A stretch of 64,000 nucleotides of DNA from Paenibacillaceae bacterium GAS479 (GTDB lineage Bacteria; Bacillota; Bacilli; Paenibacillales; Paenibacillaceae). Below, one piece after another: positions 54,913 to 63,668 of the stretch. The notes beneath the pieces were generated by a model. The model was not told the origin of the DNA and searched no databases. It was given only the letters and a program-made list of their open reading frames with translations. Position 1 is the stretch's first letter, and each line of letters opens with the position of its first letter. A program made the translations under genes and the position numbers. The DNA is taken from positions 3,492,501-3,556,500 of the forward strand of contig LT629764.1 of NCBI GenBank assembly GCA_900105225.1, read 5' to 3'.

Positions 54913-55718
54913 TAAGTTATATTTTTACCATAGAAAATCTCGTCCATCTCGCCCTTAAGCTTCTCGGTAATCTCCGCCTGCTCCTCGGGACTCAGCTTAT
55001 CCTTCGTATAACCGAACAGATAGTTATTGAGATCGAACTGCTTGAGCTTACATTTGGTGTGGAAAATATTTTCCTGATAGACATTCACGTCGATCATCTG
55101 AAACAGTTCTTTGGCTTCATCGGGAATATAGTTCTGGATGGAGCTAATATCATGATCAATGAACAGCTTATGTCCCATAATGTCACGCGTGAACCCGCGC
55201 ACCCGATAGTCCAGCGTCATAATGTCGGTATCGAAGGATGAGATCAGGTAGGTGAGCGCCTTGAGCGGGCTAATCTCGCCGCAGGTGGACACGTCGATAT
55301 CTGCACGAAATGTGCTGATGCCCTCATCGGGATGGTACTCCGGGTAGGTGTGGACAGTAATATGGCTTTTATCCAGCTGCAGCACGACGTTGGAAGGCAT
55401 CGGACCGGGAGACTCGTCAAAAGCTTCCATTGGCACCTCTACGACCGGCCCCTCCGATACGAGCAAGGTAACGCTTGCGCCTTGCGGCTCGTAATCCTGC
55501 TTGGCCGTATTCAAAACATGCGCGCCGATAATATCGGACACATGATGGAGGATTTGATTCAGCCTCTCCGAGTTGTATTGCTCATCGATATAGGCGAGGT
55601 AGGCTTTCCGTTCTTCCTTGTTGCGGGTATAGCAGATGTCATACATATTGAAGCTGAGCGACTTGGTCAGATTGTTGAACCCATGCAGAGTTATGACTTG
55701 TTCATGCGTCAGTTTCAT
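54912..55718 (-). CDS. speD: S-adenosylmethionine decarboxylase (E. coli SpeD type)
   Basis: 268 residues, the long class I form and not the short Bacillus SpeH type. It makes decarboxylated SAM for spermidine synthesis. The pyruvoyl-forming self-cleavage site is the Lys-Ser in [20 protein letters not shown], where Ser becomes the pyruvoyl group; the family's [16 protein letters not shown] follows with the proton-donor Cys. ATG start with AAGGAGAGG upstream. No speE is adjacent. Confidence 0.93.
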   Translation of the reverse strand: MKLTHEQVITLHGFNNLTKSLSFNMYDICYTRNKEERKAYLAYIDEQYNSERLNQILHHVSDIIGAHVLNTAKQDYEPQGASVTLLVSEGPVVEVPMEAFDESPGPMPSNVVLQLDKSHITVHTYPEYHPDEGISTFRADIDVSTCGEISPLKALTYLISSFDTDIMTLDYRVRGFTRDIMGHKLFIDHDISSIQNYIPDEAKELFQMIDVNVYQENIFHTKCKLKQFDLNNYLFGYTKDKLSPEEQAEITEKLKGEMDEIFYGKNIT

Positions 55719-55815
55719 CCCGCTTTCCTCTCCTTATGCAGCTTGCCGGAAAAGCAAGTTATTATCCTGTTTTATAACCCATCTTGTGCGATTTGACCCA
55801 GCTTATGGACGATGC

Positions 55816-56562
55816 TCAGCCCTGTGCCTTCGGTACTGGCGGCACAGCTTGATCGGCTGCAGCCTTGCCGGAGGAGCCGCCGGAGCCGCGCTTGCTACTC
55901 GCGCGGGAGCTGCGGTGCGCCGGATCGAGGCGCCGCTGAAGCGCACCGAGGCCGATATCGGCGACAATCGCCAGCAGCGCCGCAGGAATCGCCCCGGCAT
56001 AGATCCGCAGCGAGTTCTGGCCGTTGATCCCGGCGTACAACTCGCGTCCAAGACCGTCGCCGCCAACAAGTGGAGCGATCGTGGCAACGCCGATGGCGAT
56101 GACGGCCGCGACGCGCAGGCCGGTCATCATATAAGGCAGCGCCAGCGGCACGCGCACACGCCAAAGCTGCTGCCAGCGGTTCATGCCAACGCCGCGCGCC
56201 GCATCAATCAGGCTGCTGCTTACTTGCTGCAGCCCGACGTACGTATTGCGTACGATGGGATTAAGGGAGTACAGGAACAATCCTACGGTCACGGTCGTGT
56301 TGCCGAGTCCCATCCAGAGCATGAGCAGCACGAGCATGGCGAGGGATGGCAGCACCTGCAAAATACCGGTGATCGACAGAATGATCCGGGAAAGCCAGCG
56401 GCTTTTCATGCACAGGACGCCGAGCGGGACGCCGACCAGCAGAGCGAGCAGTACGCCGAGCGTTACCATTTGCACATGCTGCAGGAAATATTCCCCCATC
56501 AACCCCCGATTGCGCCAAAAATAGTCCACGAAATCGACGAAGTTAACACTGGTATCCGGCAT
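55816..56562 (-). CDS. opuCD: osmoprotectant ABC importer permease (OpuCD)
   Basis: 248 residues, about six TM segments, with the permease EAA-like loop ARGVGMNRWQQLWRVRVPLALPYMMTG facing the ATPase. The C-terminal 45 residues are a basic, Ser/Gly/Ala-rich tail beyond the usual end. It shares one base with the end of opuCC (TAATG), so translation is coupled. It pairs with OpuCB to form the channel for glycine betaine, carnitine or choline. Confidence 0.92.
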   Translation of the reverse strand: MPDTSVNFVDFVDYFWRNRGLMGEYFLQHVQMVTLGVLLALLVGVPLGVLCMKSRWLSRIILSITGILQVLPSLAMLVLLMLWMGLGNTTVTVGLFLYSLNPIVRNTYVGLQQVSSSLIDAARGVGMNRWQQLWRVRVPLALPYMMTGLRVAAVIAIGVATIAPLVGGDGLGRELYAGINGQNSLRIYAGAIPAALLAIVADIGLGALQRRLDPAHRSSRASSKRGSGGSSGKAAADQAVPPVPKAQG

Positions 56563-57461
56563 TATTGAATCAGCCCCTTCTGCTTCAGAAAGGCGAGGGC
56601 GACCTCGCGCTCACTTTTTTTCTCGATGTCTACTTGATAGTTCAGATCGACCATTGTATCGATATCCATCATCCCGATGAGCGGCTGAATCGCCTCTTTT
56701 ACGCCGGGATAACGCTCCTGCATCTCCTTGCGCATAACCGGTGATGCATCGTAAGGAGGGAAAAATTGCCGATCATCCTCCAGCGTTTTCAGCTGAAATG
56801 CTTTGAGCCGGGCATCGGTGGAATAGGCAAGTACGATGTCTACCTGTTCGTTTTTCACGGCCGTATAAACGAGGCTGAGCTCCATCGGAAAAGCTTTGGC
56901 AAAAGTAATGCCATATTCCTTCTGGAAAGCGGGATAACCGTCGCTCACCCGCTCCAGCCAAGAGGTATCAACGCCGAAGCGCATGGTGGCGGCATCCGGC
57001 TTGATGTCGGAAATGGTTTTGTAGCCTTTTTCCTTGGCAACCTGCTCGCGCACAGTGAACGCGTACGTATTCTCGAAGCCGAGCGGGTCCATCCAATCAA
57101 AGCCGTAGTACTTGTCGAAGCCTTCTTGAGCCTGGCGCAGCACGGCTGCACGCTCTTTGGTTTGCTCGATAGGGAAATGGTTGTTAAAAATCTCTCCCGA
57201 ATACAACGTCGCCAGATCGATGTCACCCCTGTCGAGCGCGTTGAATACAAGCGGACTGGCGGCTAGGTCGGGAATGACCTTCACCTCAAGTCCGGTGTTT
57301 TGTTCAATTAACGTTTTGTACATTTCCGCCAAAATCTTAGTCTCAGTGAACGTCTGAGCTCCGATAATTAGATCGGGACGGTTGCCGCAGCCGGCAACGC
57401 CTGCCAGTAACAGTGCTCCGAACAAGGGCAGGACTGCTTTTCGCATAAATGCCTTCCTCAC
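56562..57461 (-). CDS. opuCC: osmoprotectant substrate-binding lipoprotein (OpuCC)
   Basis: 299 residues. The signal peptide ends in the lipobox LLLAGVAGC, giving a lipid-anchored binding protein. The mature part has the OpuC/OsmF family blocks IIGAQTFTETKILAEMYKTL, ATLYSGE and VDIVLAYSTDARL, where aromatic and Tyr residues cage the quaternary ammonium group. It delivers glycine betaine, carnitine or choline to OpuCB-OpuCD. Its start overlaps opuCB by 4 bp. Confidence 0.93.
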   Translation of the reverse strand: MRKAFMRKAVLPLFGALLLAGVAGCGNRPDLIIGAQTFTETKILAEMYKTLIEQNTGLEVKVIPDLAASPLVFNALDRGDIDLATLYSGEIFNNHFPIEQTKERAAVLRQAQEGFDKYYGFDWMDPLGFENTYAFTVREQVAKEKGYKTISDIKPDAATMRFGVDTSWLERVSDGYPAFQKEYGITFAKAFPMELSLVYTAVKNEQVDIVLAYSTDARLKAFQLKTLEDDRQFFPPYDASPVMRKEMQERYPGVKEAIQPLIGMMDIDTMVDLNYQVDIEKKSEREVALAFLKQKGLIQ

Positions 57462-58117
57462 GCCGCAGCACCTCCCCGCATGCCGAAGCGACGGTTCAAC
57501 ACCGACTCCAGCCAGCCGAGCAGTAGATCGGCGACAAGGGCAAGCAAGATGGCGCCGAGCGCTCCAGCTATAATCAAGTACGGCTGATTAACGCCCATGC
57601 CTGCTACGATAAGCTGTCCGAGCCCGCCGGCTCCGACCAGTGTAGCAAGCGTCGCCCAGCTAATGATATATACCGTCGTCAGGCGGACGCCGGACATAAT
57701 ATAAGGCAGTGCCAGCGGCAGCTGAACACGCAACAAGCTCTGGACGGACGAATAACCGAGTCCGCGCGCCGCTTCCAGCACATGGGGATTAACAGAGCGG
57801 AAGCCTTCATAGGTGTTGCGCAGAACTGGCATGATGGAATAGAGCAGCAGCGCAAGTATGGCCGGCTTCGTCCCGATGCCCATGAGTGGGATGAGAATGG
57901 CAAGCAAGGCCAGGCTTGGAATCGTCTGCAACAGATTGGCGATAAAAAAGACGGTGCTGCTCAGCCAAGGCAGTCGACTATGGACGAGTAACACGGCAAG
58001 CGGCAACGAGATGGCAGACCCTAGCGCAACTGCGGCGAGGGAAAGCGTCAAATGCTCGCGCAGGGCGGTCATAATATCGGGCAGCCGCTCGATAAGGAAA
58101 GCGAAGAAGCCGCTCAT
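57458..58117 (-). CDS. opuCB: osmoprotectant ABC importer permease (OpuCB)
   Basis: 219 residues, about six TM segments and the coupling loop ARGLGYSSVQSLLRVQLPLALPYIMSG. Membrane partner of OpuCD. It overlaps opuCA and opuCC by 4 bp on each side, the tight spacing of a four-gene operon. Confidence 0.92.
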   Translation of the reverse strand: MSGFFAFLIERLPDIMTALREHLTLSLAAVALGSAISLPLAVLLVHSRLPWLSSTVFFIANLLQTIPSLALLAILIPLMGIGTKPAILALLLYSIMPVLRNTYEGFRSVNPHVLEAARGLGYSSVQSLLRVQLPLALPYIMSGVRLTTVYIISWATLATLVGAGGLGQLIVAGMGVNQPYLIIAGALGAILLALVADLLLGWLESVLNRRFGMRGGAAA

Positions 58118-59475
58118 GAGCGAGCCTCCCGGCCGGACTCGCTATCCTGATCGTCGGAGTCATTTTCACGGGTGGAGCCCGTTGGCTCTAAGCTTGGAAC
58201 GCTGTTGCTCGGGGAAATATTCGGTTCCATCCCGGGAGTAATGTCTGTCCGTGATTGTCCTGGCTCATCGTTGGAGTTATCGGATTGATCGTATTCCATC
58301 ATCGGCAGCTGCTCAGCCAGATGGCGCACAACGCTGCCTCGCGTAATAAGGCCAATGAAACGGCCGCTTTCGTCAACTACGGCTACGTTGTGCAGACGAT
58401 GCCCCGCAAGCAGTTCCACGGCTTGAGTGAGCGGCGTGCCGGACACGACGGAATAGCGCACAGGCAGCATGACATCCGCCACGGTTTTGTCCTCATCACG
58501 ATAGCTATCCATCACATTGTAAATTGAAACGCTGCCTAGCAGCTTTCTTTGGCGATCAACCACATACAGGGAGTCAACTTTGCGTCGCTCCATTGTGCTG
58601 ATCGCTTCGGCAAGGCCGCGGCTCGGATACGTTACGGCAGGCTGCGTGATCATGACCTCATCAACGGAAGGGGTGTCATGCATGGCGGCTCCCAATTCAG
58701 AGGTAGATTCCCGCTCCTGCTCTGAAGCCACGACAATTTGCTCCTGATCAAGCCGCTTTTGCCCGATGAAGCTTCGCACGAAGTCATTAGCTGGACGGCG
58801 GAGGATGCGATCAGGCGTATCGCTCTGAACAACTTCTCCATCTTTCATCAGCACGATGCGATCGGCTATTTTGAGTGCTTCATCCATATCATGGGTGACA
58901 AACACAATCGTTTTGTGGAGTTCTTGCTGAAGCCTGGCAACATCTTCTTGAAGCTGCTCGCGGCTCATGGGATCAAGTGCGCTGAATGGTTCATCCATCA
59001 AAATGATGTCGGGATCAGCTGCAAGCGCCCGCACAACGCCGACGCGCTGCTGCTGGCCGCCGCTTAGCTCAGATGGGTAGCGGTCGCGGTACAGCTCTGG
59101 CTTGAGCCCGACCATGTCGAGCAGTTCATCGACGCGGCTGGACATTTTGTCCGCGGTCCAGCGTTTAAGGCGGGGAACGATGGCCACATTGCGGGCTATC
59201 GTCATATGTGGGAACAGGCCAACACTTTGAATGACATAACCAATGCTCCGGCGCAGCTCCACCGGATCGATGGACAAAATGTCGCTGCCGTCGATCTTAA
59301 TTGAGCCGCTTGATGGGGAAACGAGACGATTGATCATCCGCATTGTGGTCGATTTACCACAGCCGCTCGGCCCGATCAGCACGGTCATTTCGCCTTTTCG
59401 GAACTCCAAATTAATATTTTTGAGGGCGTGGAAGCCATCATCGTACACTTTGTTTACATTTTGAAACTGAATCAT
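58114..59475 (-). CDS. opuCA: osmoprotectant ABC importer ATPase with CBS domains (OpuCA)
   Basis: 453 residues. ATP-binding cassette with Walker A GPSGCGKST, signature ELSGGQQQR, Walker B IILMDEP and the switch His in VFVTHDMDEA. Residues about 270-390 are two CBS domains, which in this family sense ionic strength or nucleotides (c-di-AMP in some Firmicutes). A disordered acidic tail of about 55 residues follows. First gene of the opuC operon; AGGTTAAG lies before the ATG. The 297-bp upstream gap has TATAAT on the minus strand near 59560-59570 but no clear -35. Confidence 0.93.
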   Translation of the reverse strand: MIQFQNVNKVYDDGFHALKNINLEFRKGEMTVLIGPSGCGKSTTMRMINRLVSPSSGSIKIDGSDILSIDPVELRRSIGYVIQSVGLFPHMTIARNVAIVPRLKRWTADKMSSRVDELLDMVGLKPELYRDRYPSELSGGQQQRVGVVRALAADPDIILMDEPFSALDPMSREQLQEDVARLQQELHKTIVFVTHDMDEALKIADRIVLMKDGEVVQSDTPDRILRRPANDFVRSFIGQKRLDQEQIVVASEQERESTSELGAAMHDTPSVDEVMITQPAVTYPSRGLAEAISTMERRKVDSLYVVDRQRKLLGSVSIYNVMDSYRDEDKTVADVMLPVRYSVVSGTPLTQAVELLAGHRLHNVAVVDESGRFIGLITRGSVVRHLAEQLPMMEYDQSDNSNDEPGQSRTDITPGMEPNISPSNSVPSLEPTGSTRENDSDDQDSESGREARS

Positions 59476-59651
59476 GATGTCTTAACCTCCGTATTGCACT
59501 AGGGCATGATTTCCGACCAGACTACATTTACAGCTGCGTACAGCGGCTTGAGCCGACAGAATTATACGCTAAAGGTTCTCTATAACCGTTAGAGCGATAT
59601 TTGAATCGCTTTTGCCCTTATGGTTGTTGTCTAAAGTAAGTATGTTCCTGA

Positions 59652-59671
59652 TGCTGGATGTTCATCCAGCA
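59652..59671. other. hairpin in the opuC-hydrolase divergent gap
   Basis: TGCTGGATG and CATCCAGCA face each other around TT. There is no T-run; it could be a regulator site or RNA hairpin between the divergent opuC operon and the hydrolase gene. The rest of 59476-59772 shows no gene. Confidence 0.45.
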
Positions 59672-59772
59672 CCGTAAATTCCCTTAACGGGCGGGTGTTT
59701 AGGGTTCACTTCCGAATTGGCATACTGAAATCGGAACATGCTACAATTTACGAATGGAAAGGGGGCGAAGAT

Positions 59773-60501
59773 ATGGATCGGGATACCATGCCGTCCAAGC
59801 TGATGGTGTACCATGTCGCGGGCGTAGCGACCTATCCGTCCACCTTTGTTGAATGCCGAAAGCAGCTGGAGCGGATCCTCGCGCTGCATGGCACGGAAGC
59901 CTCCTTTGAAACGCTATTCCCCTACGGCGATTATTCTCGCAGCATGTGGCGTCAAATATGGGAGGTTCGCTCCGATCTGACGCGCTTGGTGCTGCCTACG
60001 CGCATCGGTAGCAAAACGATGCTTCGCGAAATTGAGCGCTCGCATGAGGGAGGGCCGATTTTGCTTATCGGGCATAGCGGCGGCGGCGTGGCCGCCTATC
60101 AGACTGCCCGCATGCTGCTCCGTCAGGGCATTCCGCCAGAGGAGCTGCGCGTAGCCCAGATCGGCTCGCCGAAGGTGCCGGTGGATGACGCATTAAAGGC
60201 ATCCGTCGGTTATTTCTACGCCGTGAATGCGGCCGGCAAGCCGGCCGATCCCATCACGCGAATAGGCAGCTGGGCCGGATGGGCAAGCGGCGGTTCGGGA
60301 CGGGTTCCGGCATGGAGCCGCGCGCGCCATGCTCCAGGGCATATGCAGGGGTTGAGGGTGATCGGCGGGCATACGAATTATTTTCGCCATCAGCTGCCCT
60401 ATGTGGATGAGCGCTCGCTGAGCAATCTGGACAAAACCGTCGGAGCAATGGCCGAGTGGTTGAAGTCGAGCTATTTCTCAAGTACACTATTAAAAGGTTA
60501 G
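59773..60501 (+). CDS. lipase-like alpha/beta hydrolase
   Basis: 242 residues. The nucleophile elbow is GHSGGGVAAYQTARML; a His in GGHTNYF is the likely base. The layout is that of a class 3 lipase-like or thioesterase-like cytosolic hydrolase; no signal peptide. The ATG at 59773 has GGGGGCGAAG upstream; the frame is open further up but without a ribosome site. It is followed 28 nt later by the pirin gene, so may begin that transcript. Confidence 0.8.
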   Translation: MDRDTMPSKLMVYHVAGVATYPSTFVECRKQLERILALHGTEASFETLFPYGDYSRSMWRQIWEVRSDLTRLVLPTRIGSKTMLREIERSHEGGPILLIGHSGGGVAAYQTARMLLRQGIPPEELRVAQIGSPKVPVDDALKASVGYFYAVNAAGKPADPITRIGSWAGWASGGSGRVPAWSRARHAPGHMQGLRVIGGHTNYFRHQLPYVDERSLSNLDKTVGAMAEWLKSSYFSSTLLKG

Positions 60502-60529
60502 TAAATATAATGCGGAGGGGGCGACGCTC

Positions 60530-61264
60530 ATGTATGAGATCCGTCGTAACGAGGATCGGTTCCACCGGGAGAACGACTGGCTGAAGAGCAGCCTTAGCTT
60601 CACCTTTGGGGATTATTATGAAGAAGAGAATCGCAGCTTCGGTCCGCTATGCGTGTTCAACGAGGATGTTATCGCAGGAGGCAGAGGTTTCGGGGCGCAT
60701 CCGCATCGTGAAATGGAGATCGTCTCGGTCGTACTCAGCGGACATCTGAAGCATGAGGATAGTGCTGGCAACAGCGCAGTGACAACTTACGGCGGCGTGC
60801 AGCGCATGACTGCCGGCACTGGCATCGTCCATTCGGAAGTTAATCCGGAGGGGGATGAGCCGGTTCATCTGTTGCAAATCTGGTTCACGCCGGAGACACG
60901 GCGGCTTGAGCCATCCTATGAGACAAGCAGCTTCGATCCGAAGTCCGCGCATGGGCAGCTGCTGCCGATTGTATCGCGCGATGCGGCAGGACCCGGAACA
61001 GCGAGCATCCATCAGGATGTTAATATGTATCTGTCCGTTTTGGATGCGGGAGCGGCAGTAACCCATCATACTCGCCCTGAAAGATTGATCTACCTGTTCG
61101 TCATCGACGGCAGCCTGGAGGCGCAAAGTATGGGTGAGCTGCGGACTGGCGACACGCTGCGGGCGGACGGACTGTCCGCACTTGAAGTTAAAGCTGGCTC
61201 CGAGGGAACGAGAGTGCTGCTGATCGATATGGCAGCGGTGCAGGGTGGAGGCGAGCCATCATGA
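60530..61264 (+). CDS. pirin-family protein
   Basis: 244 residues, bicupin. The metal site is HPHREMEIVSVVLSG with the following Glu-rich strand and HSEVNPEGDEP, the pirin/YhhW signature; this type can have quercetinase activity, but roles vary. The second cupin lacks the metal His set. GGAGGGGGCG lies before the ATG. It overlaps the next unknown gene by 4 bp. Confidence 0.88.
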   Translation: MYEIRRNEDRFHRENDWLKSSLSFTFGDYYEEENRSFGPLCVFNEDVIAGGRGFGAHPHREMEIVSVVLSGHLKHEDSAGNSAVTTYGGVQRMTAGTGIVHSEVNPEGDEPVHLLQIWFTPETRRLEPSYETSSFDPKSAHGQLLPIVSRDAAGPGTASIHQDVNMYLSVLDAGAAVTHHTRPERLIYLFVIDGSLEAQSMGELRTGDTLRADGLSALEVKAGSEGTRVLLIDMAAVQGGGEPS

Positions 61265-61614
61265 GCGAAAGGCTTTTGATTAAACTTGTCGTTGGTCGTG
61301 TGCTCGTGGATACAACGGAGTTCAAGCTTCCTCTCCTCGTCGAGCAGGGCGGTCGCGGCTGGATCATTTCTGTGGGTGGACTTGGCAACCGCGAGGCGGA
61401 ATATATCGGCGCCAACATTGATCAACTGAACTTTTTCCATTTTATATCCGATGATTCTGACGATAATTCCCATGATTCCGGTTCCGAGACGGGGCTGATC
61501 CGCAAGTTCTGGCTGTATGATCTCGATCGCCCATTGTATCAGTACGACCCAGCAACGGGCGAAGCTGTGTTTGAGGTAGACTCTCGCGTGGCTTATTCCA
61601 ACGAGCGTGTGTAG
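61261..61614 (+). CDS. hypothetical protein coupled to pirin
   Basis: 117 residues. No family recognised. It begins beta-rich (LLIKLVVGRVLVDTTEFKLPLLVEQGG), has an acidic stretch DDSDDNSHDSGSE at about 64-76, and an aromatic end (KFWLYDLDRPLYQYD). No signal peptide or TM. Its ATG overlaps the pirin stop (ATGA type), so co-expression is certain in outline and a shared role plausible. Confidence 0.7.
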   Translation: MSERLLIKLVVGRVLVDTTEFKLPLLVEQGGRGWIISVGGLGNREAEYIGANIDQLNFFHFISDDSDDNSHDSGSETGLIRKFWLYDLDRPLYQYDPATGEAVFEVDSRVAYSNERV

Positions 61615-61718
61615 ACTTTTTGGACGAGGGAATCGTCTATAGAAAATGAAGCTCCGGGCAGTAACCGCCCAGACAGCGATTTCATATTGTGGAGCATGAA
61701 GGAAAGGAGGAGGTCTCA

Positions 61719-62360
61719 ATGGCTAACACGCACACGTACTCCCGCAGGGAAGAGGTGGCCAATGCGATCACGCATGGCATCGGCACGGTTCTCAGCATTG
61801 CAGCACTCGTGCTGCTGATTGTGTTCGCTTCATGGAAAGGGACAGCGATGCATGTCGTCAGTTTCACCATTTACGGGACGGCGATGCTGCTGCTGTACAC
61901 CGCATCCACGCTTGTACACAGCTTTAGGGAAGGCAAGGTTAAGGACTTTTTTGAGGTGCTTGATCACTCGTTCATCTATGTGTTCATCGCCGGGACGTAC
62001 ACACCGCTAATGCTTCATACGATCGGCGGCAAGCTGGGCTGGACGCTGTTTGGCATCGTCTGGGGACTGGCCGTCGCAGGTGTTGTGTTCAAATCCTTTT
62101 TCGTCAAACGGTTCCTGTTCACCTCGACGATTTTGTACATTCTGATGGGTTGGATGGTCGTGTTTGCCTGGGGCCCCCTCACCGAAAGCCTTGCGCCGAC
62201 CGGCTTGACCCTACTAATTGCTGGAGGTCTGAGCTACACGTTTGGGACGATCTTTTACATGTGGCGCAGCTTCCCTTACCATCATGCCGTTTGGCATTTA
62301 TTCGTGCTCGCAGGCTCGGTTTTGCATTTCTTTACGATATTGCTATATGTTCTTCCTTAG
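61719..62360 (+). CDS. hemolysin III-family membrane protein (YqfA/PAQR)
   Basis: 213 residues, seven TM segments. PAQR/HlyIII landmarks: EEVANAITHGIG at the start, STLVHSF and LDHSFIYVFIAGTYTP in the first half, and HHAVWHLFVLAGSVLHF at the end; these hold the metal-binding His residues. Possible membrane hydrolase or stress protein; the name hemolysin is historical. The ATG at 61719 is fixed by GGAAAGGAGGAGG; an upstream GTG is less likely. Terminator at 62381. Confidence 0.9.
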   Translation: MANTHTYSRREEVANAITHGIGTVLSIAALVLLIVFASWKGTAMHVVSFTIYGTAMLLLYTASTLVHSFREGKVKDFFEVLDHSFIYVFIAGTYTPLMLHTIGGKLGWTLFGIVWGLAVAGVVFKSFFVKRFLFTSTILYILMGWMVVFAWGPLTESLAPTGLTLLIAGGLSYTFGTIFYMWRSFPYHHAVWHLFVLAGSVLHFFTILLYVLP

Positions 62361-62372
62361 AGACATTCGGGA

Positions 62373-62382
62373 TTGTATACAA
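62373..62382. promoter_or_regulatory. TTGTATACAA palindrome (GntR-type site)
   Basis: A perfect 10-bp palindrome at the edge of the terminator after the hemolysin III gene. The same TGTATACA core recurs at 63661-63668 and 63854-63861 around the GntR gene. Chance is possible for such a short word. Confidence 0.35.
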
Positions 62383-62423
62383 AAAGACAGCGGATCGAAA
62401 TTTCGATCTCCGCTGTCTTTTTT
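62381..62423. terminator. bidirectional terminator between hemolysin III and Nudix genes
   Basis: AAAAAGACAGCGGA pairs with TCCGCTGTCTTTTT, with an inner TCGAAATTTCGA palindrome. It serves both convergent units. Confidence 0.88.
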
Positions 62424-62425
62424 GA

Positions 62426-62915
62426 TTAGGATTTAACGGTCCAATGATCCAGCCTTGTTAGTTCAACAGTAGAATCATGGTTGTCTTTCAGCCAGTTTAG
62501 CGCTTGTATGACTAACGGTGAACTATTGTTTGATGATAAAAGGTTAACGTCGATCCACTCTGATCCAACGGAATCGTTATTGCATATCCATGCAATATCC
62601 GGCTTCTCCGCCTGCATACTCCACTTCGTAGTAGATAGCAATGTGATGAATATGCGTTGTTCCGCGCTTTTCTAACCGATAGGGAATGACATAATCAAGA
62701 GTACCGAGATTTCGGATGATGTTGATCTCGATCCCTGTTTCTTCTTTGAACTCTCTGTGGAGCGCGTGGGCCAAGGGCTCATTGGTCTCAACGGTTCCAC
62801 CTGGAAGGTCAAAGCGGTTCGTATAGGGGCCGCCTTGCTTATGAACTAATAAGATTTTACCCTCATGAATACAAATACCATATACACCAAGATGTCGATG
62901 CCAGATTTCCTCCAT
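62426..62915 (-). pseudogene. Nudix hydrolase gene with C-terminal frameshift
   Basis: The Nudix box is complete: GGTVETNEPLAHALHREFKE with EETGI, after VYGICIHEGKILLVHKQGG. The frame stops at 62577 after EVEYAGGEA and a few odd residues. The normal Nudix C-terminus (EKPDIAW..., VGSEWIDVNLL, SPLVIQALNWL) continues in the next frame from about 62620 to 62426. One extra base near 62605-62625 explains both halves. It is a decayed gene, a sequencing error, or a +1 frameshift gene. The ATG at 62915 has GAGGG 5 nt upstream. It is 31 nt after the GntR gene, same strand. Confidence 0.75.
62578..62598. promoter_or_regulatory. second copy of the GntR-upstream palindrome, inside Nudix
   Basis: These 21 bases are the exact reverse complement of 63637-63657 in front of the GntR gene, with arms ATTGCAT/ATGCAAT around GGAT. 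They overlap the Nudix coding frame just after the frameshift. Confidence 0.6.
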
Positions 62916-62946
62916 AGTATCCCTCATTACAGATTACGATTTGGGT

Positions 62947-63588
62947 TCAAATCATATCAAAATCAATAATTCGCCAGTGATGCCGGATCGCTTGCTCCAA
63001 ACGTTCCTTGTCCTTCTCCCGAAAAAGCTCTGCGATAAGGCGATGTTCGCTATTGACCTGCCTCAGCAAAGTCGCGAGCTTCTCCGTGTCATCGCTGGCA
63101 TAGCTCTGGCGCATGAAGCCGTTTTTGAGCGAGTTAAGCGTATCGATGAGCGGCGTGTTGCCGCATTTGTTCTGATAATACTCGTGAAATTCCGACTGAT
63201 GTGCGTAATAATCAGTAAATTCGTGAGCATCGATATCCTCTTCAATCATATCGACTAAACGCTCCAACTTTTTGAAATCGCGTTCTTCCAGCAAGTCGCA
63301 AGACAGCGTCGCGGCGAGTGCATCAAGCGTGCCGAGCAGAAGCGAGTAATCTTCTTTTTTCTTGCTGTCGAACGCCTTTACCGTGAAGCCGCGTCGCGGC
63401 AAGTAATCGAGTAAGTTATCCGATGAAAGCTGGAAAAGAGCCTCTCGTGTAGGTGTACGGCTAATATCCAGCTTTTTGCATATTTCTGCCTCGTTAATTT
63501 TGGAGCCTGGCTGCAGGCGTCCACTCTGAATGCGCTGAGCAATATATTCATAAACATGATCTTTTAAGGATTGGTATTTGAGCTGCAT
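62947..63588 (-). CDS. GntR/FadR-type regulator with FCD domain
   Basis: 213 residues. GntR winged helix at about 8-75 (AQRIQSGRLQPGSKINEAEICKKLDISRTPTREAL), then a helical FCD ligand domain with the conserved acidic and His metal sites (DLLEERDFKKLE, YHQSEFHEYY-type and NSEHRLIAELF). It senses a small acid or metabolite and represses nearby genes; here probably itself and the Nudix gene. AAAGGAG lies 8 nt before the ATG. Confidence 0.9.
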   Translation of the reverse strand: MQLKYQSLKDHVYEYIAQRIQSGRLQPGSKINEAEICKKLDISRTPTREALFQLSSDNLLDYLPRRGFTVKAFDSKKKEDYSLLLGTLDALAATLSCDLLEERDFKKLERLVDMIEEDIDAHEFTDYYAHQSEFHEYYQNKCGNTPLIDTLNSLKNGFMRQSYASDDTEKLATLLRQVNSEHRLIAELFREKDKERLEQAIRHHWRIIDFDMI

Positions 63589-63635
63589 GCCAAGACTCCT
63601 TTACCGCGTTATTCTACTGGCTGGTTCGATAGCCC

Positions 63636-63668
63636 AATATTGCATGGATATGCAATATTCTGTATACA
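63636..63668. promoter_or_regulatory. GntR operator candidates upstream of the GntR gene
   Basis: AATATTGCAT and ATGCAATATT (63636-63659) are perfect arms around GGAT, about 50 nt before the GntR start. TGTATACA (63661-63668) follows directly. Together they are the likely autoregulatory site. Confidence 0.55.

Noticed and set aside
62426-62641. Separate 71-residue gene after Nudix
   Set aside because: Its sequence is the normal Nudix C-terminus in another frame, so it is the second half of a frameshifted gene.
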